From: Bacillota bacterium
Lineage (GTDB): Bacteria; Bacillota; Clostridia; Lachnospirales; Lachnospiraceae
NCBI GenBank assembly: GCA_023398375.1
Contig: JAEWSH010000061.1
Span: 62,001-126,000, forward strand
Length of the DNA: 64,000 nucleotides
Direction of reading: 5' to 3'
The notes beneath the pieces were generated by a model that searched no databases, was not told the origin of the DNA, and saw only the letters and a program-made list of their open reading frames with translations. Below are positions 50,385 to 60,054 of the stretch, piece by piece (the first letter of the stretch is position 1; each line of letters begins with the position of its first letter). The translations under genes and the position numbers were made by a program.

Positions 50385-51029
50385 CTATTCTCCCAAGATG
50401 TTTACAATATCTGCAAAAACATCTTTCATATCTACGGTTCCATCAACAGTTCGTAAAATTCCTTTTTTTATATAGAAATCAATTAATGGTTGTGTTTGTT
50501 CATGATATACTTTAAGACGATTCTGAACTGTTTCCGGTTTATCATCATCTCTTAATATTAACTCTTTTCCACATCTATCACATATTCCTTCTTGTTTGGA
50601 CGGAACATGCATAATATGATACGTAGCACCACATGCTAAACAAGCACGTCTGCCTGACATTCTATTAATGATATTTTCATCCGGAACATCAACATCAATT
50701 GCATAGTCAATTTGATCATTTAGTTCAGCTAAAGCTTTTTCCAACACTTCTGCCTGAGGAATTGTTCTTGGGAAACCATCTAACACATAACCTTTTGAAC
50801 AATCATCCTTAGCTACTCTGTCAAGTAAGATCTTTACTGTTAATTCATCCGGAACCAAAAGACCCTGATCCATGTACTTCTTAGCTTCTATGCCAAGATC
50901 AGTTCCATTCTTAATATTTGCTCTGAAAATATCACCTGTTGAAATGTGTGGAACACCGTATTTATCCGCAATCATCTTTGCTTGTGTTCCTTTGCCAGCG
51001 CCTGGAGCCCCTAACATAATAATTTTCAT
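50385..51029 (-). CDS. adk: Adenylate kinase with zinc LID
   Basis: 214 residues. P-loop GAPGAGKGTQ at 7-16, and the LID domain has four cysteines (CLAC at about 130 and CDRC at about 150) forming a zinc site, the Gram-positive variant. Balances adenine nucleotides. Overlap-free, 142 bases after secY. Confidence 0.97.
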   Translation of the reverse strand: MKIIMLGAPGAGKGTQAKMIADKYGVPHISTGDIFRANIKNGTDLGIEAKKYMDQGLLVPDELTVKILLDRVAKDDCSKGYVLDGFPRTIPQAEVLEKALAELNDQIDYAIDVDVPDENIINRMSGRRACLACGATYHIMHVPSKQEGICDRCGKELILRDDDKPETVQNRLKVYHEQTQPLIDFYIKKGILRTVDGTVDMKDVFADIVNILGE

Positions 51030-51171
51030 ATTTAACCTCCTGCATGCATTTTGCCTGCATATGTATAATCAAATCTTCCGTAGCACTAATTTTCCTCTTA
51101 AACGCAATATGTCTTGGGACAGAAAACGTGTCCTGCCCCAAAACTAGATATACTATAACTATTTCTTATTT

Positions 51172-52485
51172 CTAATCTGTTAAAAATCCTTTGTAGTTAC
51201 GAACTAACATCTTTGATTCTATTTGTTTGATTGTCTCAAGAACAACACTTACAATAATAATCAAGCTTGTTCCGCCGAATGATACCGATGCATTAAATAC
51301 TCCATTAAAAAAGTAAGGAATAACGGCAACAATTACAAGACCAACAGCTCCAATAAAGATAATGTAATTCAAGATTCTTGATAAGTAATCACTTGTTGGC
51401 TTTCCCGGACGGATTCCTGGAATAAAACCACCTTGTTTCTTCATATTATTTGCTATCTCTAATGGATTAAATGTAATTGATGTATAGAAATAAGCAAAAA
51501 ATATTACCAATACTATATAAACCAATAAACCGATTGAATAAATCGGTGAACTTGGTTTACACCAGTTACCTGAATGTAATCCCTTTAGTATCTCGCCCCA
51601 TATTCCGGTAGCATTATAACCTACTAATGAAACGATAATAATCGGGAATTGCATAATGGAAGAAGCAAAAATAATAGGAATAACACCAGCAGTGTTAATC
51701 TTTAATGGAATATTGGTTGATTGTCCGCCAACTAATTTTCGTCCTTGCACCTTCTGCGCATATTGTACCGGAATCTTGCGTATACCACCATTTAAAATGA
51801 TTACGATAACTACCATAGCAACCATAATTGCTATAATAATCACTGCTGATACAACACCAACTGCAATTGATCTTCCTTTAATGAACTGCTCATATAAGCC
51901 AAGTAAATCATTTGGCAGACGTGAGATAATGTTGATAACAAGAACGATGGAAATACCATTGCCAACACCCTTCTCTGTAATTCTCTCGCCAATCCACATT
52001 AAGAACGTACTACCCGCTGTCAAAGCAGCAATTGTAGTAATCACATTGATAGCATCATATGTTTGTAATAAACCTTGTCTTCCGAAACCAATTGCCATAG
52101 CACCAGCCTCTAAAAGAGCAAGACCAACTGTCACATAACGAGTTAATGAAACCAGTTTCTTTCTGCCGTCTTCACCGTCTTTCTGCATCTCTTCTAACTT
52201 CGGAATTGCAATTGTCAACAATTGAATAATAATAGAAGACGTAATATACGGTGTAATGTTTAAAGCAAGAACAGACATGTTCAAAAATGACCCGCCAGTG
52301 AAAGCGTCAAAAAAGCTAAATGAGTCACCTGTTTGTGATGCAAACCAATTGGAAAAATATTCTCTATCAACTCCAGGTACTGGAAGCTGTGATCCTAAGC
52401 GGATCACAACTAACATTGCAAATGTAAACAGAATACCATTTCTAATTTCTTTGATTTTAAATGCGCTTTTCAATGTTTTTAGCAT
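51172..52485 (-). CDS. secY: Preprotein translocase subunit SecY
   Basis: 437 residues, ten membrane helices. FGRQGLLQTYDAI..GSTFLMWIGERITEKGVGNGIS and KKQGGFIPGIRPGKPTSDYL are conserved SecY loops. Channel of the Sec machinery. Starts one base overlapping the rplO stop. Confidence 0.97.
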   Translation of the reverse strand: MLKTLKSAFKIKEIRNGILFTFAMLVVIRLGSQLPVPGVDREYFSNWFASQTGDSFSFFDAFTGGSFLNMSVLALNITPYITSSIIIQLLTIAIPKLEEMQKDGEDGRKKLVSLTRYVTVGLALLEAGAMAIGFGRQGLLQTYDAINVITTIAALTAGSTFLMWIGERITEKGVGNGISIVLVINIISRLPNDLLGLYEQFIKGRSIAVGVVSAVIIIAIMVAMVVIVIILNGGIRKIPVQYAQKVQGRKLVGGQSTNIPLKINTAGVIPIIFASSIMQFPIIIVSLVGYNATGIWGEILKGLHSGNWCKPSSPIYSIGLLVYIVLVIFFAYFYTSITFNPLEIANNMKKQGGFIPGIRPGKPTSDYLSRILNYIIFIGAVGLVIVAVIPYFFNGVFNASVSFGGTSLIIIVSVVLETIKQIESKMLVRNYKGFLTD

Positions 52486-52925
52486 TAAATCACCTCTGCT
52501 GTTCCACCAAGAGCTTCGATTTTTTCTTTGGCAGATGCACTGAATGCATTTACCTGAACCGTAAGTTTCTTAGTTAATTCTCCGTTTCCGAGAATCTTAA
52601 CACCATCTCTAGGATTTTTTACAATTCCTTTTTCGATCAATGTTTCAACACTTACCGTACTGCCATTATCAAATACTTCAAGAGCGCTTACGTTAATACC
52701 AACGATAACTTTTGTGTTTCTGTTAGTAAAGCCTCTCTTAGGAATACGTCTATATAATGGCATCTGACCACCTTCAAAGCCCACTCTAGGTGCTCCTGAA
52801 CGAGCTTTTTGACCTTTATGACCTTTGCCGGCTGTTTTACCATTTCCCGAACCGTGTCCACGACCTCTTCTAAAATTATCACTGTGTTTTGAACCTTCTG
52901 CAGGTTGTAAATTTGATAATTCCAT
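52485..52925 (-). CDS. rplO: 50S ribosomal protein L15
   Basis: 146 residues. GSKHSDNFRRGRGHGSGNGKTAGKGHKGQKARSG, the glycine/arginine-rich N-terminus, and GFTNRNTKVIVGINVSAL. Translationally coupled to secY (one-base overlap). Confidence 0.98.
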   Translation of the reverse strand: MELSNLQPAEGSKHSDNFRRGRGHGSGNGKTAGKGHKGQKARSGAPRVGFEGGQMPLYRRIPKRGFTNRNTKVIVGINVSALEVFDNGSTVSVETLIEKGIVKNPRDGVKILGNGELTKKLTVQVNAFSASAKEKIEALGGTAEVI

Positions 52926-52949
52926 ACTGACACCTCCTTATCTTTAATA

Positions 52950-53153
52950 TTAAGCTTGCGTATCTGCAGATACGTTTTCTACTTTTACTAAATGTTTTAC
53001 TTGATGAATCATACCTCTGGTCGATTCATTATCAGGCAAAATAACTGTTTTGTTAAGTTTCTTAAGACCTAATGCTGCAACAGTTAATTTGTGTTTTGGA
53101 ACTGCACCGATTGTAGATTTCACCAAAGTAATTTTTAACATATTTTCTGCCAT
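52950..53153 (-). CDS. rpmD: 50S ribosomal protein L30
   Basis: 67 residues. LKITLVKSTIGAVPKHKLTVAALGLKKLNKTV is the L30 core; a few extra residues at both ends compared with the typical 58-60. 13 bases after rpsE. Confidence 0.96.
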   Translation of the reverse strand: MAENMLKITLVKSTIGAVPKHKLTVAALGLKKLNKTVILPDNESTRGMIHQVKHLVKVENVSADTQA

Positions 53154-53166
53154 TTTAATTTCCTCC

Positions 53167-53676
53167 TTAGCCTAAAATCTCGTCGATAGATTTACCGCGT
53201 TTCTTAGCTACTTCTTCCGGAGTTTTTATTTGGCTTAAACCTGCAATTGTAGCAAGTACAACATTTTGTTTATTGTTAGAACCTAATGATTTTGTACGAA
53301 TGTTTTTGATTCCTGCAAGTTCACAAACGTTACGAGCCGGTCCGCCAGCGATAACACCGGTACCTTCCGGAGCTTTCTTTAATAATACAGAAGCGCTTCC
53401 AAACTTACCAATTTGATCATGTGTAATACTATTGCTGTCGTCCATTGCAACTTTGACAAGTTTCTTTGTCGCATCTTCTTTTCCTTTACGGATAGCTTCT
53501 GGAATTTCAGTCGCTTTTCCTAAACCAGCACCTACATGTCCGTTGCCATCTCCTACAACAACAAGGGCAGTAAATCGGAAGTTACGACCACCCTTTACAA
53601 CCTTAGTTACACGTTTGATGGAAACTACTTTTTCGTTCAACTCTAAATTAGTAGTATCAATGATTGTATGTTTCAT
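53167..53676 (-). CDS. rpsE: 30S ribosomal protein S5
   Basis: 169 residues. Double-stranded-RNA-like N-domain (VKGGRNFRFTALVVVGDGNGHVGAGLGKATEIPEAIRKG) and C-domain (VCELAGIKNIRTKSLGSNNKQNV). Involved in decoding fidelity. Confidence 0.98.
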   Translation of the reverse strand: MKHTIIDTTNLELNEKVVSIKRVTKVVKGGRNFRFTALVVVGDGNGHVGAGLGKATEIPEAIRKGKEDATKKLVKVAMDDSNSITHDQIGKFGSASVLLKKAPEGTGVIAGGPARNVCELAGIKNIRTKSLGSNNKQNVVLATIAGLSQIKTPEEVAKKRGKSIDEILG

Positions 53677-53696
53677 GTGATTTTCTCCTCCCTTTC

Positions 53697-54065
53697 CTAG
53701 AATACTAAGCCAGCAGTTCTCGCTGCCTCAGCTAATGCTGCGATTTTTCCCTGGTATATAAAGCCGCCTCTGTCAAAGACCACTGTTGTAATACCCTTTT
53801 CTATTGCTCTTTTAGCAATTACAGTTCCTAAATATGCTGCTGCGTCAACGTTATCAGTTTTTTCCAGTTCCGCCTTTACATCTTTTTCAAGTGTAGATGC
53901 TGCAACTAAGGTCTTTCCAACTGTGTCGTCAATAATTTGAGCATACATATGATTATTACTTCTGAATACAGCTAAACGTGGTCTTTCAGTAGTTCCACTG
54001 AAACGGTTACGTATTTTCATGTGTTTCTTTACACGAACTTCTTGTCTTGATTCTTTTTTAACCAT
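53697..54065 (-). CDS. rplR: 50S ribosomal protein L18
   Basis: 122 residues. RIRNRFSGTTERPRLAVFRSNNHMYAQIIDD-type start and FDRGGFIYQGKIAALAEAARTAGL end; binds 5S rRNA. 18 bases after rplF. Confidence 0.98.
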   Translation of the reverse strand: MVKKESRQEVRVKKHMKIRNRFSGTTERPRLAVFRSNNHMYAQIIDDTVGKTLVAASTLEKDVKAELEKTDNVDAAAYLGTVIAKRAIEKGITTVVFDRGGFIYQGKIAALAEAARTAGLVF

Positions 54066-54083
54066 TTTCTATACTCTCCTTAT

Positions 54084-54626
54084 CTATTTCTTACCAGTCT
54101 TACCAACTTTACGTCTGATAACTTCATCAGCATATTTAATACCCTTGCCTTTATAAGGTTCCGGTCTTCTTTTATCTCTGATTTCAGCTGCGAATTGGCC
54201 AACTTTTTCTTTATCGATACCTTTGACAATGATGACATTTTGTCCTTCTAGAACTGCCTCGATACCTTCTGGATCTATCATTTCAACTGGGTGTGAATAT
54301 CCCAAAGATAATGTTAATACATTACCTGCTTTTGCTGCTCTGTAACCTACACCGTTCACTTCAAGTTTTTTGGAATATCCTTCCGTAACACCGACTACCA
54401 TATTGTTAATTAATGTTCTTGTTAAACCATGTAAGGATTTCATTTTCTTTAAGTCATTTGGTCTGCTGACAATTACTTCAGAACCTTCCACTTTAATTTC
54501 CATTTCTTGTGGTAAAACTCTTTCAAGAGTTCCCTTAGGACCTTTTACAGTCACTTTATTATTTTCTGCAACTTCAACAGTAGCACCTGCTGGAATCGCG
54601 ATTGGCATTCTTCCTATACGTGACAT
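54084..54626 (-). CDS. rplF: 50S ribosomal protein L6
   Basis: 180 residues from MSRIGRMPIAIPAG with GGAGGT upstream; a longer frame is rejected. The two-fold L6 domains are complete, with RDKRRPEPYKGKGIKYADEVIRRKVGKTGKK at the end. 100 bases after rpsH. Confidence 0.98.
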   Translation of the reverse strand: MSRIGRMPIAIPAGATVEVAENNKVTVKGPKGTLERVLPQEMEIKVEGSEVIVSRPNDLKKMKSLHGLTRTLINNMVVGVTEGYSKKLEVNGVGYRAAKAGNVLTLSLGYSHPVEMIDPEGIEAVLEGQNVIIVKGIDKEKVGQFAAEIRDKRRPEPYKGKGIKYADEVIRRKVGKTGKK

Positions 54627-54726
54627 GCCCGTACCTCCTATTTGAATATAAATTATTTGGAAATCTGAATGCAACGAAGGAACAAAGATGTTCCTAAGTC
54701 TTTTCAAATTCAATAGTAGTTACATT

Positions 54727-55128
54727 CTACCAAACAAATGCTAATACTTCGCCGCCAACATTAAGTTTTCTAGCTTCTCTGTCAGTAATAACACCCTGGT
54801 TCGTAGAAATAATTGCTACACCAAGTCCACCAAGAACTTTTGGAAGTTCTTCTTTATTGGCATATACACGAAGACCTGGTTTTGAAATTCTTTTGAGACC
54901 AGTAATGATTTTATCATTTTTGTCCTCACCATATTTTAATGCAATACGGATCGTTTTGAACTCACCGTCTTCAATCATATCATATTTTTTTATATAACCT
55001 TCGTCCAATAGAATACTTGCAATAGCAAGTTTCATTTTAGATGATGGAACATCTACAGTATCGTGTTTAGCAGTATTTGCATTACGGATTCTTGTAAGCA
55101 TATCTGCGATTGGATCACTCATTGTCAT
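54727..55128 (-). CDS. rpsH: 30S ribosomal protein S8
   Basis: 133 residues. DPIADMLTRIRNANTAKH start, and VISTNQGVITDREARKLNVGGEVLAFVW end. A primary binder of central 16S domain and in many bacteria a spc operon regulator. Confidence 0.98.
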   Translation of the reverse strand: MTMSDPIADMLTRIRNANTAKHDTVDVPSSKMKLAIASILLDEGYIKKYDMIEDGEFKTIRIALKYGEDKNDKIITGLKRISKPGLRVYANKEELPKVLGGLGVAIISTNQGVITDREARKLNVGGEVLAFVW

Positions 55129-55152
55129 TTAAGTTGCCTCCTTCCAATAATC

Positions 55153-55338
55153 TTACCAGCTCGCTTTTTTAACGCCTGGGATTTGTCCTTTGTATGCTAA
55201 TTCACGGAAGCAAATTCTGCAGATTCCGTATTTTCTTAAGTAAGCATGTGGGCGACCACAAATTCTACAACGAGTATATTCTCTGGTAGAGAATTTAGCT
55301 GGACGTTGTTGTTTTACTTTCATTGATGTCTTTGCCAT
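55153..55338 (-). CDS. rpsN: 30S ribosomal protein S14, type Z
   Basis: 61 residues with a zinc ribbon CRICGRPHAYLRKYGICRIC, four Cys; the short form of Firmicutes. 14 bases after rplE. Confidence 0.97.
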   Translation of the reverse strand: MAKTSMKVKQQRPAKFSTREYTRCRICGRPHAYLRKYGICRICFRELAYKGQIPGVKKASW

Positions 55339-55352
55339 GAATTTACCTCCTC

Positions 55353-55892
55353 TTATTTTGCAAATGGCATGTTGAATAATCTTAATAATTCACGTGCCTC
55401 TTCGTCTGTTTTAGCAGTTGTGACAAATATGACATCCATACCTCTTACTTTATCGACTTTGTCATATTCTATTTCAGGGAAAATAATCTGTTCTTTAATA
55501 CCAAGTGAATAGTTACCTCTTCCGTCAAATGCATTTGCATTAACACCTCTGAAGTCACGTACACGAGGTAATGCTAAGTTAACCAGACGATCAAGGAATT
55601 CATACATTTTTTCCCCACGAAGTGTTGTTTTACATCCGATTGCCATGCCTTCTCTGATTTTAAAGTTAGCAACAGAATTCTTAGCTTTTGTAAGAACAGC
55701 TTTCTGACCTGTAACTGTTTCCATATCTTTAACGGCCGACTCTAAAACTTTGGCATTATCTTTTGCTTCACCAACACCCATGTTGATTACGATTTTGTCA
55801 AGTTTAGGTACTTCCATGATATTTTTATAGCCAAACTTTTTGATCATAGCGTCTACGATCTCGTCTTTATACATATCTCTAAGTCTACTCAC
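55353..55892 (-). CDS. rplE: 50S ribosomal protein L5
   Basis: 179 residues. KFGYKNIMEVPKLDKIVINMGVG, and RDFRGVNANAFDGRGNYSLGIKEQIIFPEI. Binds 5S rRNA and contacts P-site tRNA. 24 bases after rplX. Confidence 0.98.
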   Translation of the reverse strand: MSRLRDMYKDEIVDAMIKKFGYKNIMEVPKLDKIVINMGVGEAKDNAKVLESAVKDMETVTGQKAVLTKAKNSVANFKIREGMAIGCKTTLRGEKMYEFLDRLVNLALPRVRDFRGVNANAFDGRGNYSLGIKEQIIFPEIEYDKVDKVRGMDVIFVTTAKTDEEARELLRLFNMPFAK

Positions 55893-55916
55893 GCTTTTAG
55901 ACCTCCTCTCTTAGAA

Positions 55917-56228
55917 TTAATCAATAATATCTCCTGTTGATTTTGCAAAACGAACTTTTTTATCTTTTTCCATTTTGAAACCAACTCTTGTTGCTTTTCC
56001 TTTGTAACTGTACATTACATTTGAAATATCAATAGGAGCTTCTTTTTGAACAATTCCGCCATTTTGATTAGTTGCTGATGGTTTTGTATGCTTTGTGATC
56101 ATATTGACACCTTCAACTAACACTTTGGAATTCTTAGGATCAACGGAAATAACTTTTCCTTCTTTGTCTTTATCTTTTCCAGCGATAACTTTTACAGTAT
56201 CACCTTTTTTAATCTTCATAGTTGACAT
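55917..56228 (-). CDS. rplX: 50S ribosomal protein L24
   Basis: 103 residues. KOW motif KIKKGDTVKVIAGKDKDKEGKV followed by NMITKHTKPSATNQNGGIVQKEAPI. Assembly initiator. RBS GGGAGGT before MSTM. Confidence 0.98.
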   Translation of the reverse strand: MSTMKIKKGDTVKVIAGKDKDKEGKVISVDPKNSKVLVEGVNMITKHTKPSATNQNGGIVQKEAPIDISNVMYSYKGKATRVGFKMEKDKKVRFAKSTGDIID

Positions 56229-56240
56229 ATTGGCACCTCC

Positions 56241-56609
56241 CTATAATACTTCTGGAGCCAGGGAAACAATTTTCATAAACTGTTTTTCACGAAGCTCTCT
56301 GGCAACCGGTCCAAAAATACGAGTTCCTTTTGGAGTTTTATCATCTTTAATGATAACAGCTGCATTTTCATCAAATTTAATATAAGAACCGTCTTTACGA
56401 CGAGCGCCCTTTACAGTACGTACAACTACGGCTTTTACTACATCACCTTTTTTTACAACGCCGCCTGGTGTTGCATCTTTAACCGAAGCTACGATCACAT
56501 CACCAATATTTGCATATCTTCTTGTAGAACCACCTAAAACTCTAATGCAAAGTAATTCTTTCGCACCAGTGTTATCAGCAACTGCAAGTCTGCTTTCTTG
56601 TTGTATCAT
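56241..56609 (-). CDS. rplN: 50S ribosomal protein L14
   Basis: 122 residues. MIQQESRLAVADNTGAKE and GTRIFGPVARELREKQFMKIVSLAPEVL identify L14, at the subunit interface. 52 bases after rpsQ. Confidence 0.98.
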   Translation of the reverse strand: MIQQESRLAVADNTGAKELLCIRVLGGSTRRYANIGDVIVASVKDATPGGVVKKGDVVKAVVVRTVKGARRKDGSYIKFDENAAVIIKDDKTPKGTRIFGPVARELREKQFMKIVSLAPEVL

Positions 56610-56661
56610 GCTAATTCTCCTTCCAAATAATAGTATAACCTCGTAAATACGAGTAATTGAA

Positions 56662-56919
56662 CTATTTCACTTTTTCTATAACTTCTACAAGTCTCCATCT
56701 TTTATCTTTTGATAAAGGTCTTGTTTCCATAACTTTAACTGTATCACCAATGTTGCATTCGTTGTTCTCATCATGAGCTTTCAACTTGTAAGTTCTTTTT
56801 ACAATCTTGTTGTAAAGAGGATGTTTTACATGGTCTTCAACTGCAACAACAATTGTTTTCTGCATTTTATTACTGATTACTTTACCAGTACGTGTTTTTC
56901 TTAAATTTCTCTCTTCCAC
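56662..56919 (-). CDS. rpsQ: 30S ribosomal protein S17
   Basis: 85 residues. GKVISNKMQKTIVVAVEDHVKHPLYNKIVKRTYK is the S17 OB fold; ends RPLSKDKRWRLVEVIEK. 25 bases after rpmC. Confidence 0.98.
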   Translation of the reverse strand: MEERNLRKTRTGKVISNKMQKTIVVAVEDHVKHPLYNKIVKRTYKLKAHDENNECNIGDTVKVMETRPLSKDKRWRLVEVIEKVK

Positions 56920-56944
56920 GATTTATGCTCCTTTCTTCTGAGAA

Positions 56945-57154
56945 TTATTCTGCAACTTTTGCTTTCTCAGTGATCACTGTTTGAATTCTAGCTATATTTT
57001 TTCTAACTTCTTTAATTCTACTTGTGTTATCCAACTGATTTGTTGCATTTTGGAATCTCAAATTGAAAAGTTCTTTTTTAGCGTCTACTAATGCTTCTGC
57101 TAAATCTGCAGCTGATTTTGCTTTTAAATCTTCTACATATTGATTAGTTTTCAT
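56945..57154 (-). CDS. rpmC: 50S ribosomal protein L29
   Basis: 69 residues from MKTNQYVEDL, overlapping the end of rplP by 11 bases with GGCGGTG as RBS; a longer frame is rejected. KKELFNLRFQNATNQLDNTSRIKEVRKNIARIQTV is typical of this helical protein near the exit tunnel. Confidence 0.96.
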   Translation of the reverse strand: MKTNQYVEDLKAKSAADLAEALVDAKKELFNLRFQNATNQLDNTSRIKEVRKNIARIQTVITEKAKVAE

Positions 57155-57581
57155 TTGATACACCGCCTTCCAAGTCTGCTTTAGAAACAATTTTACATTT
57201 ACATGGAAGCTTATGTGTTGCAAGACGTAATGCTTCTCTTGCGATTTCTTCTGATACTCCAGAGATTTCGAACATTACGCGTCCCGGCTTAACAACTGCT
57301 ACCCAGTATTCTAAAGTTCCTTTACCGGAACCCATACGTGTTTCTGCTGGTTTCGTAGTTACAGGTTTATCAGGAAAAATTTTGATCCAAACTTTACCAC
57401 CACGTTTGATATGACGAGTCATAGCAATACGGGCCGCCTCGATCTGGTTCGATTTAATCCAACAAGGTTCCATTGCGACAATACCGTATTCACCATAAGA
57501 AATAGTATTACCTCTTAAAGCTTTACCGGCCATAGATCCGCGGAATTGTTTACGACGTTTTACTCTTTTTGGCATTAACAT
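57144..57581 (-). CDS. rplP: 50S ribosomal protein L16
   Basis: 145 residues. MPKRVKRRKQFRGSMAGKALRGN and WVAVVKPGRVMFEISGVSEEIAREALRLA. The first residue pair (ML) precedes the usual start MPK; both are possible. Overlaps rpsC by one base. Confidence 0.97.
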   Translation of the reverse strand: MLMPKRVKRRKQFRGSMAGKALRGNTISYGEYGIVAMEPCWIKSNQIEAARIAMTRHIKRGGKVWIKIFPDKPVTTKPAETRMGSGKGTLEYWVAVVKPGRVMFEISGVSEEIAREALRLATHKLPCKCKIVSKADLEGGVSNEN

Positions 57582-58255
57582 TATTTATCGCTCCCTTCCT
57601 TTGAAACTTTGCTTTCCTTATTTGCTCTTACAGGAAGTATTTCACCTTTGTAGATCCAAACTTTCACTCCGACTTTACCATAAGTCGTATCTGCTTCTGC
57701 AAAGCCGTAATCAATATCTGCTCTCAGTGTCTGGAGTGGAATAGTTCCTTCGCTGTAGAACTCTGTACGAGCCATATCAGCACCGCCAAGGCGACCTGAA
57801 ACAGATGTTTTGATACCAAGTGCTCCTGTTTTCATTGTTCTGCCCATTGTAGATTTCATTGCTCTTCTGAATGACACACGGTTTTCAAGCTGTAATGCAA
57901 TGTTCTCTGCAACTAACTGAGCATCTTTGTCAGGTCTCTTAATTTCTTTAATATCAACTAATACTTTTTTAGCAGTCATTTTTTGAAGTTCCTGTTTTGT
58001 CACTTCGATTTCAGTTCCGCCTTTACCAATAATAACGCCTGGTTTTGCTGTAAAGATGGTAACTTTTACTCTGTCAGATGCTCTTTCGATTTCAATCTTA
58101 GAAACACCTGCGCTGTACAATTTCTTTTTAAGGTATGTTCTAATGTTATAGTCTTCTACTAAAAAGTCAGCAAAATCAGCATCAGCATACCATTTGGAAT
58201 CCCACTCTTTAATAACGCCGACTCTTAAGCCATGAGGATTAACTTTCTGTCCCAT
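57581..58255 (-). CDS. rpsC: 30S ribosomal protein S3
   Basis: 224 residues. MGQKVNPHGLRVGVIKEWDS start, KH domain with GxxG (PGVIIGKGGTEIE), C-terminal domain QTLRADIDYGFAEADTTYG. mRNA entry site. Confidence 0.98.
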   Translation of the reverse strand: MGQKVNPHGLRVGVIKEWDSKWYADADFADFLVEDYNIRTYLKKKLYSAGVSKIEIERASDRVKVTIFTAKPGVIIGKGGTEIEVTKQELQKMTAKKVLVDIKEIKRPDKDAQLVAENIALQLENRVSFRRAMKSTMGRTMKTGALGIKTSVSGRLGGADMARTEFYSEGTIPLQTLRADIDYGFAEADTTYGKVGVKVWIYKGEILPVRANKESKVSKEGSDK

Positions 58256-58266
58256 ACTTTTCCTCC

Positions 58267-58653
58267 TTATCTTTCATCAAGCACTACTGTAATATGGCTC
58301 ATTCTCTTCTCGATTCTATAAGCTCTACCTTGTGCTCTTGGTCTTACTCTTTTCATTGTCGGGCCTTGATCAGCGAAACACTCTGCTACATAAAGTTTTT
58401 CAACATTCATTCCGTTATTATTCTCTGCATTAGCAATTGCTGATTCAAGTAATTTTTTAATTAAACTAGAAGCATATCTAGGATTGTACTCCAAAATACC
58501 TAAAGCTGATTGTACATCCTTGCCTCTAATGGCATCTAAAACAAAACATGCTTTTTGAACTGACACGTGAGCAAATGTTAACTTTGCTGATGGTCTGGTA
58601 TCTTTATTCGCATTTCTTTCTCTTTTGATTTGGGATCTATGTCCTTTTGCCAT
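58267..58653 (-). CDS. rplV: 50S ribosomal protein L22
   Basis: 128 residues. ALGILEYNPRYASSLIKKLLESAIANAENN and the tunnel hairpin GPTMKRVRPRAQGRAYRIEKRMSHI. Intact. 26 bases after rpsS. Confidence 0.98.
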   Translation of the reverse strand: MAKGHRSQIKRERNANKDTRPSAKLTFAHVSVQKACFVLDAIRGKDVQSALGILEYNPRYASSLIKKLLESAIANAENNNGMNVEKLYVAECFADQGPTMKRVRPRAQGRAYRIEKRMSHITVVLDER

Positions 58654-58679
58654 GGATGAAACCTCCTTTCAAACGATCT

Positions 58680-58961
58680 TTATCTTACACCTGATTTTTT
58701 TTCATCTTTTCCATGTCCTCTGTAAGTTCTTGTTGCAACGAACTCACCAAGCTTATGTCCAACCATATCTTCTGTCACATAAACAGGAACGTGTTTTCTA
58801 CCGTCGTGAACTGCGATTGTATGTCCAACAAATGATGGGAAAATCGTAGAACGACGAGACCAAGTCTTAATAACTTGTTTACCGCCTGCTGCATTCATAG
58901 CATCTACTTTTTTAAGTAAGCTTGCATCTGCGAATGGTCCTTTTTTTAATGATCTAGCCAT
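58680..58961 (-). CDS. rpsS: 30S ribosomal protein S19
   Basis: 93 residues. ARSLKKGPFADASLLKKVD and HKLGEFVATRTYRGHGKDEKKSG. 77 bases after rplB. Confidence 0.98.
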   Translation of the reverse strand: MARSLKKGPFADASLLKKVDAMNAAGGKQVIKTWSRRSTIFPSFVGHTIAVHDGRKHVPVYVTEDMVGHKLGEFVATRTYRGHGKDEKKSGVR

Positions 58962-59038
58962 TGTATTTCCTCCTTATTATCAATATCAATTGATAAGCGT
59001 TGCGGGCACTCCTGTGCTTTACCACAACCGCTTCCCAA

Positions 59039-59881
59039 TTATTTAATAGCTCTACCGTCTCTTCTTCTTACAATCAACTTATTTGACGCTTTTTTCTTCT
59101 TACGTGTCTTTAAGCCGAGTGCTGGTTTGCCCCAAGGTGTGCAAGGTCCTGAACGTCCGATTGGAGCTCTGCCTTCACCACCACCATGTGGATGGTCATT
59201 AGGGTTCATAACAGAACCACGAACTGTAGGTCTGATACCCATGTGACGTTTACGGCCAGCTTTACCGATATTGATAAGGCTATGGTCACCATTTCCAACA
59301 ACACCGATAGATGCTCTGCAAATGATCGGTACCATTCTCATTTCTCCTGATGGCAATCTAAGTGTTGCGTATTTTCCTTCTTTTGCCATCAACTGTGCGC
59401 TATTTCCTGCGGAGCGAACCATTTGTCCGCCTTTTCCCGGATACAGCTCAATATTGTGCACTTGCGCACCGACCGGAATTTCTGATAATGGTAAACAGTT
59501 ACCTACTTTAACTTCTGCTGTCGGTCCGTTCATTACTTTCATGCCGTCTGTTAATCCTTCAGGTGCAAGAATGTAAGCTTTTTCTCCATCCGCATAACAG
59601 ATCAATGCAATATTTGCGGTTCTGTTTGGATCGTACTCGATACCAATTACAGTCGCCTCAATGCCATCTTTAATTCTCTTAAAATCGATATTTCTATATT
59701 TTCTTCTGCTTCCGCCACCGTGATGTCTTACAGTGATTTTACCTTGATTGTTACGACCAGCATTTTTGCTAAGTGAAGTACAAAGAGCCTTTTCAGGAGT
59801 TGACTTTGTAATCTCAGCGAAATCAGAACTAGTCATATTTCTTCTGGAAGGTGTATATGGGTTAAATGTCTTAATTCCCAT
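59039..59881 (-). CDS. rplB: 50S ribosomal protein L2
   Basis: 280 residues from MGIKTFNPYTPSRR with AAGGAG upstream; a longer frame is rejected. GRNNQGKITVRHHGGGSRRKYR start and the peptidyl-transferase segment MNPNDHPHGGGEGRAPIGR with its conserved histidine. A 315-base gap with a tandem repeat separates it from rplW. Confidence 0.98.
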   Translation of the reverse strand: MGIKTFNPYTPSRRNMTSSDFAEITKSTPEKALCTSLSKNAGRNNQGKITVRHHGGGSRRKYRNIDFKRIKDGIEATVIGIEYDPNRTANIALICYADGEKAYILAPEGLTDGMKVMNGPTAEVKVGNCLPLSEIPVGAQVHNIELYPGKGGQMVRSAGNSAQLMAKEGKYATLRLPSGEMRMVPIICRASIGVVGNGDHSLINIGKAGRKRHMGIRPTVRGSVMNPNDHPHGGGEGRAPIGRSGPCTPWGKPALGLKTRKKKKASNKLIVRRRDGRAIK

Positions 59882-60054
59882 GGTTATTTCTCCTTTCGAT
59901 ATAGTCTTGTACGAATACAAGTCCAGTTTATTCTCACGCTTTACTGCGTATATCCGCGATAAGCAGAGTCAAGATAAATTATTTGGAATTTGGATGCTCG
60001 CATCCGAAATTCAAAATGGTTTATTTTGACGAGCAACGCGACCGAGAAGCTATG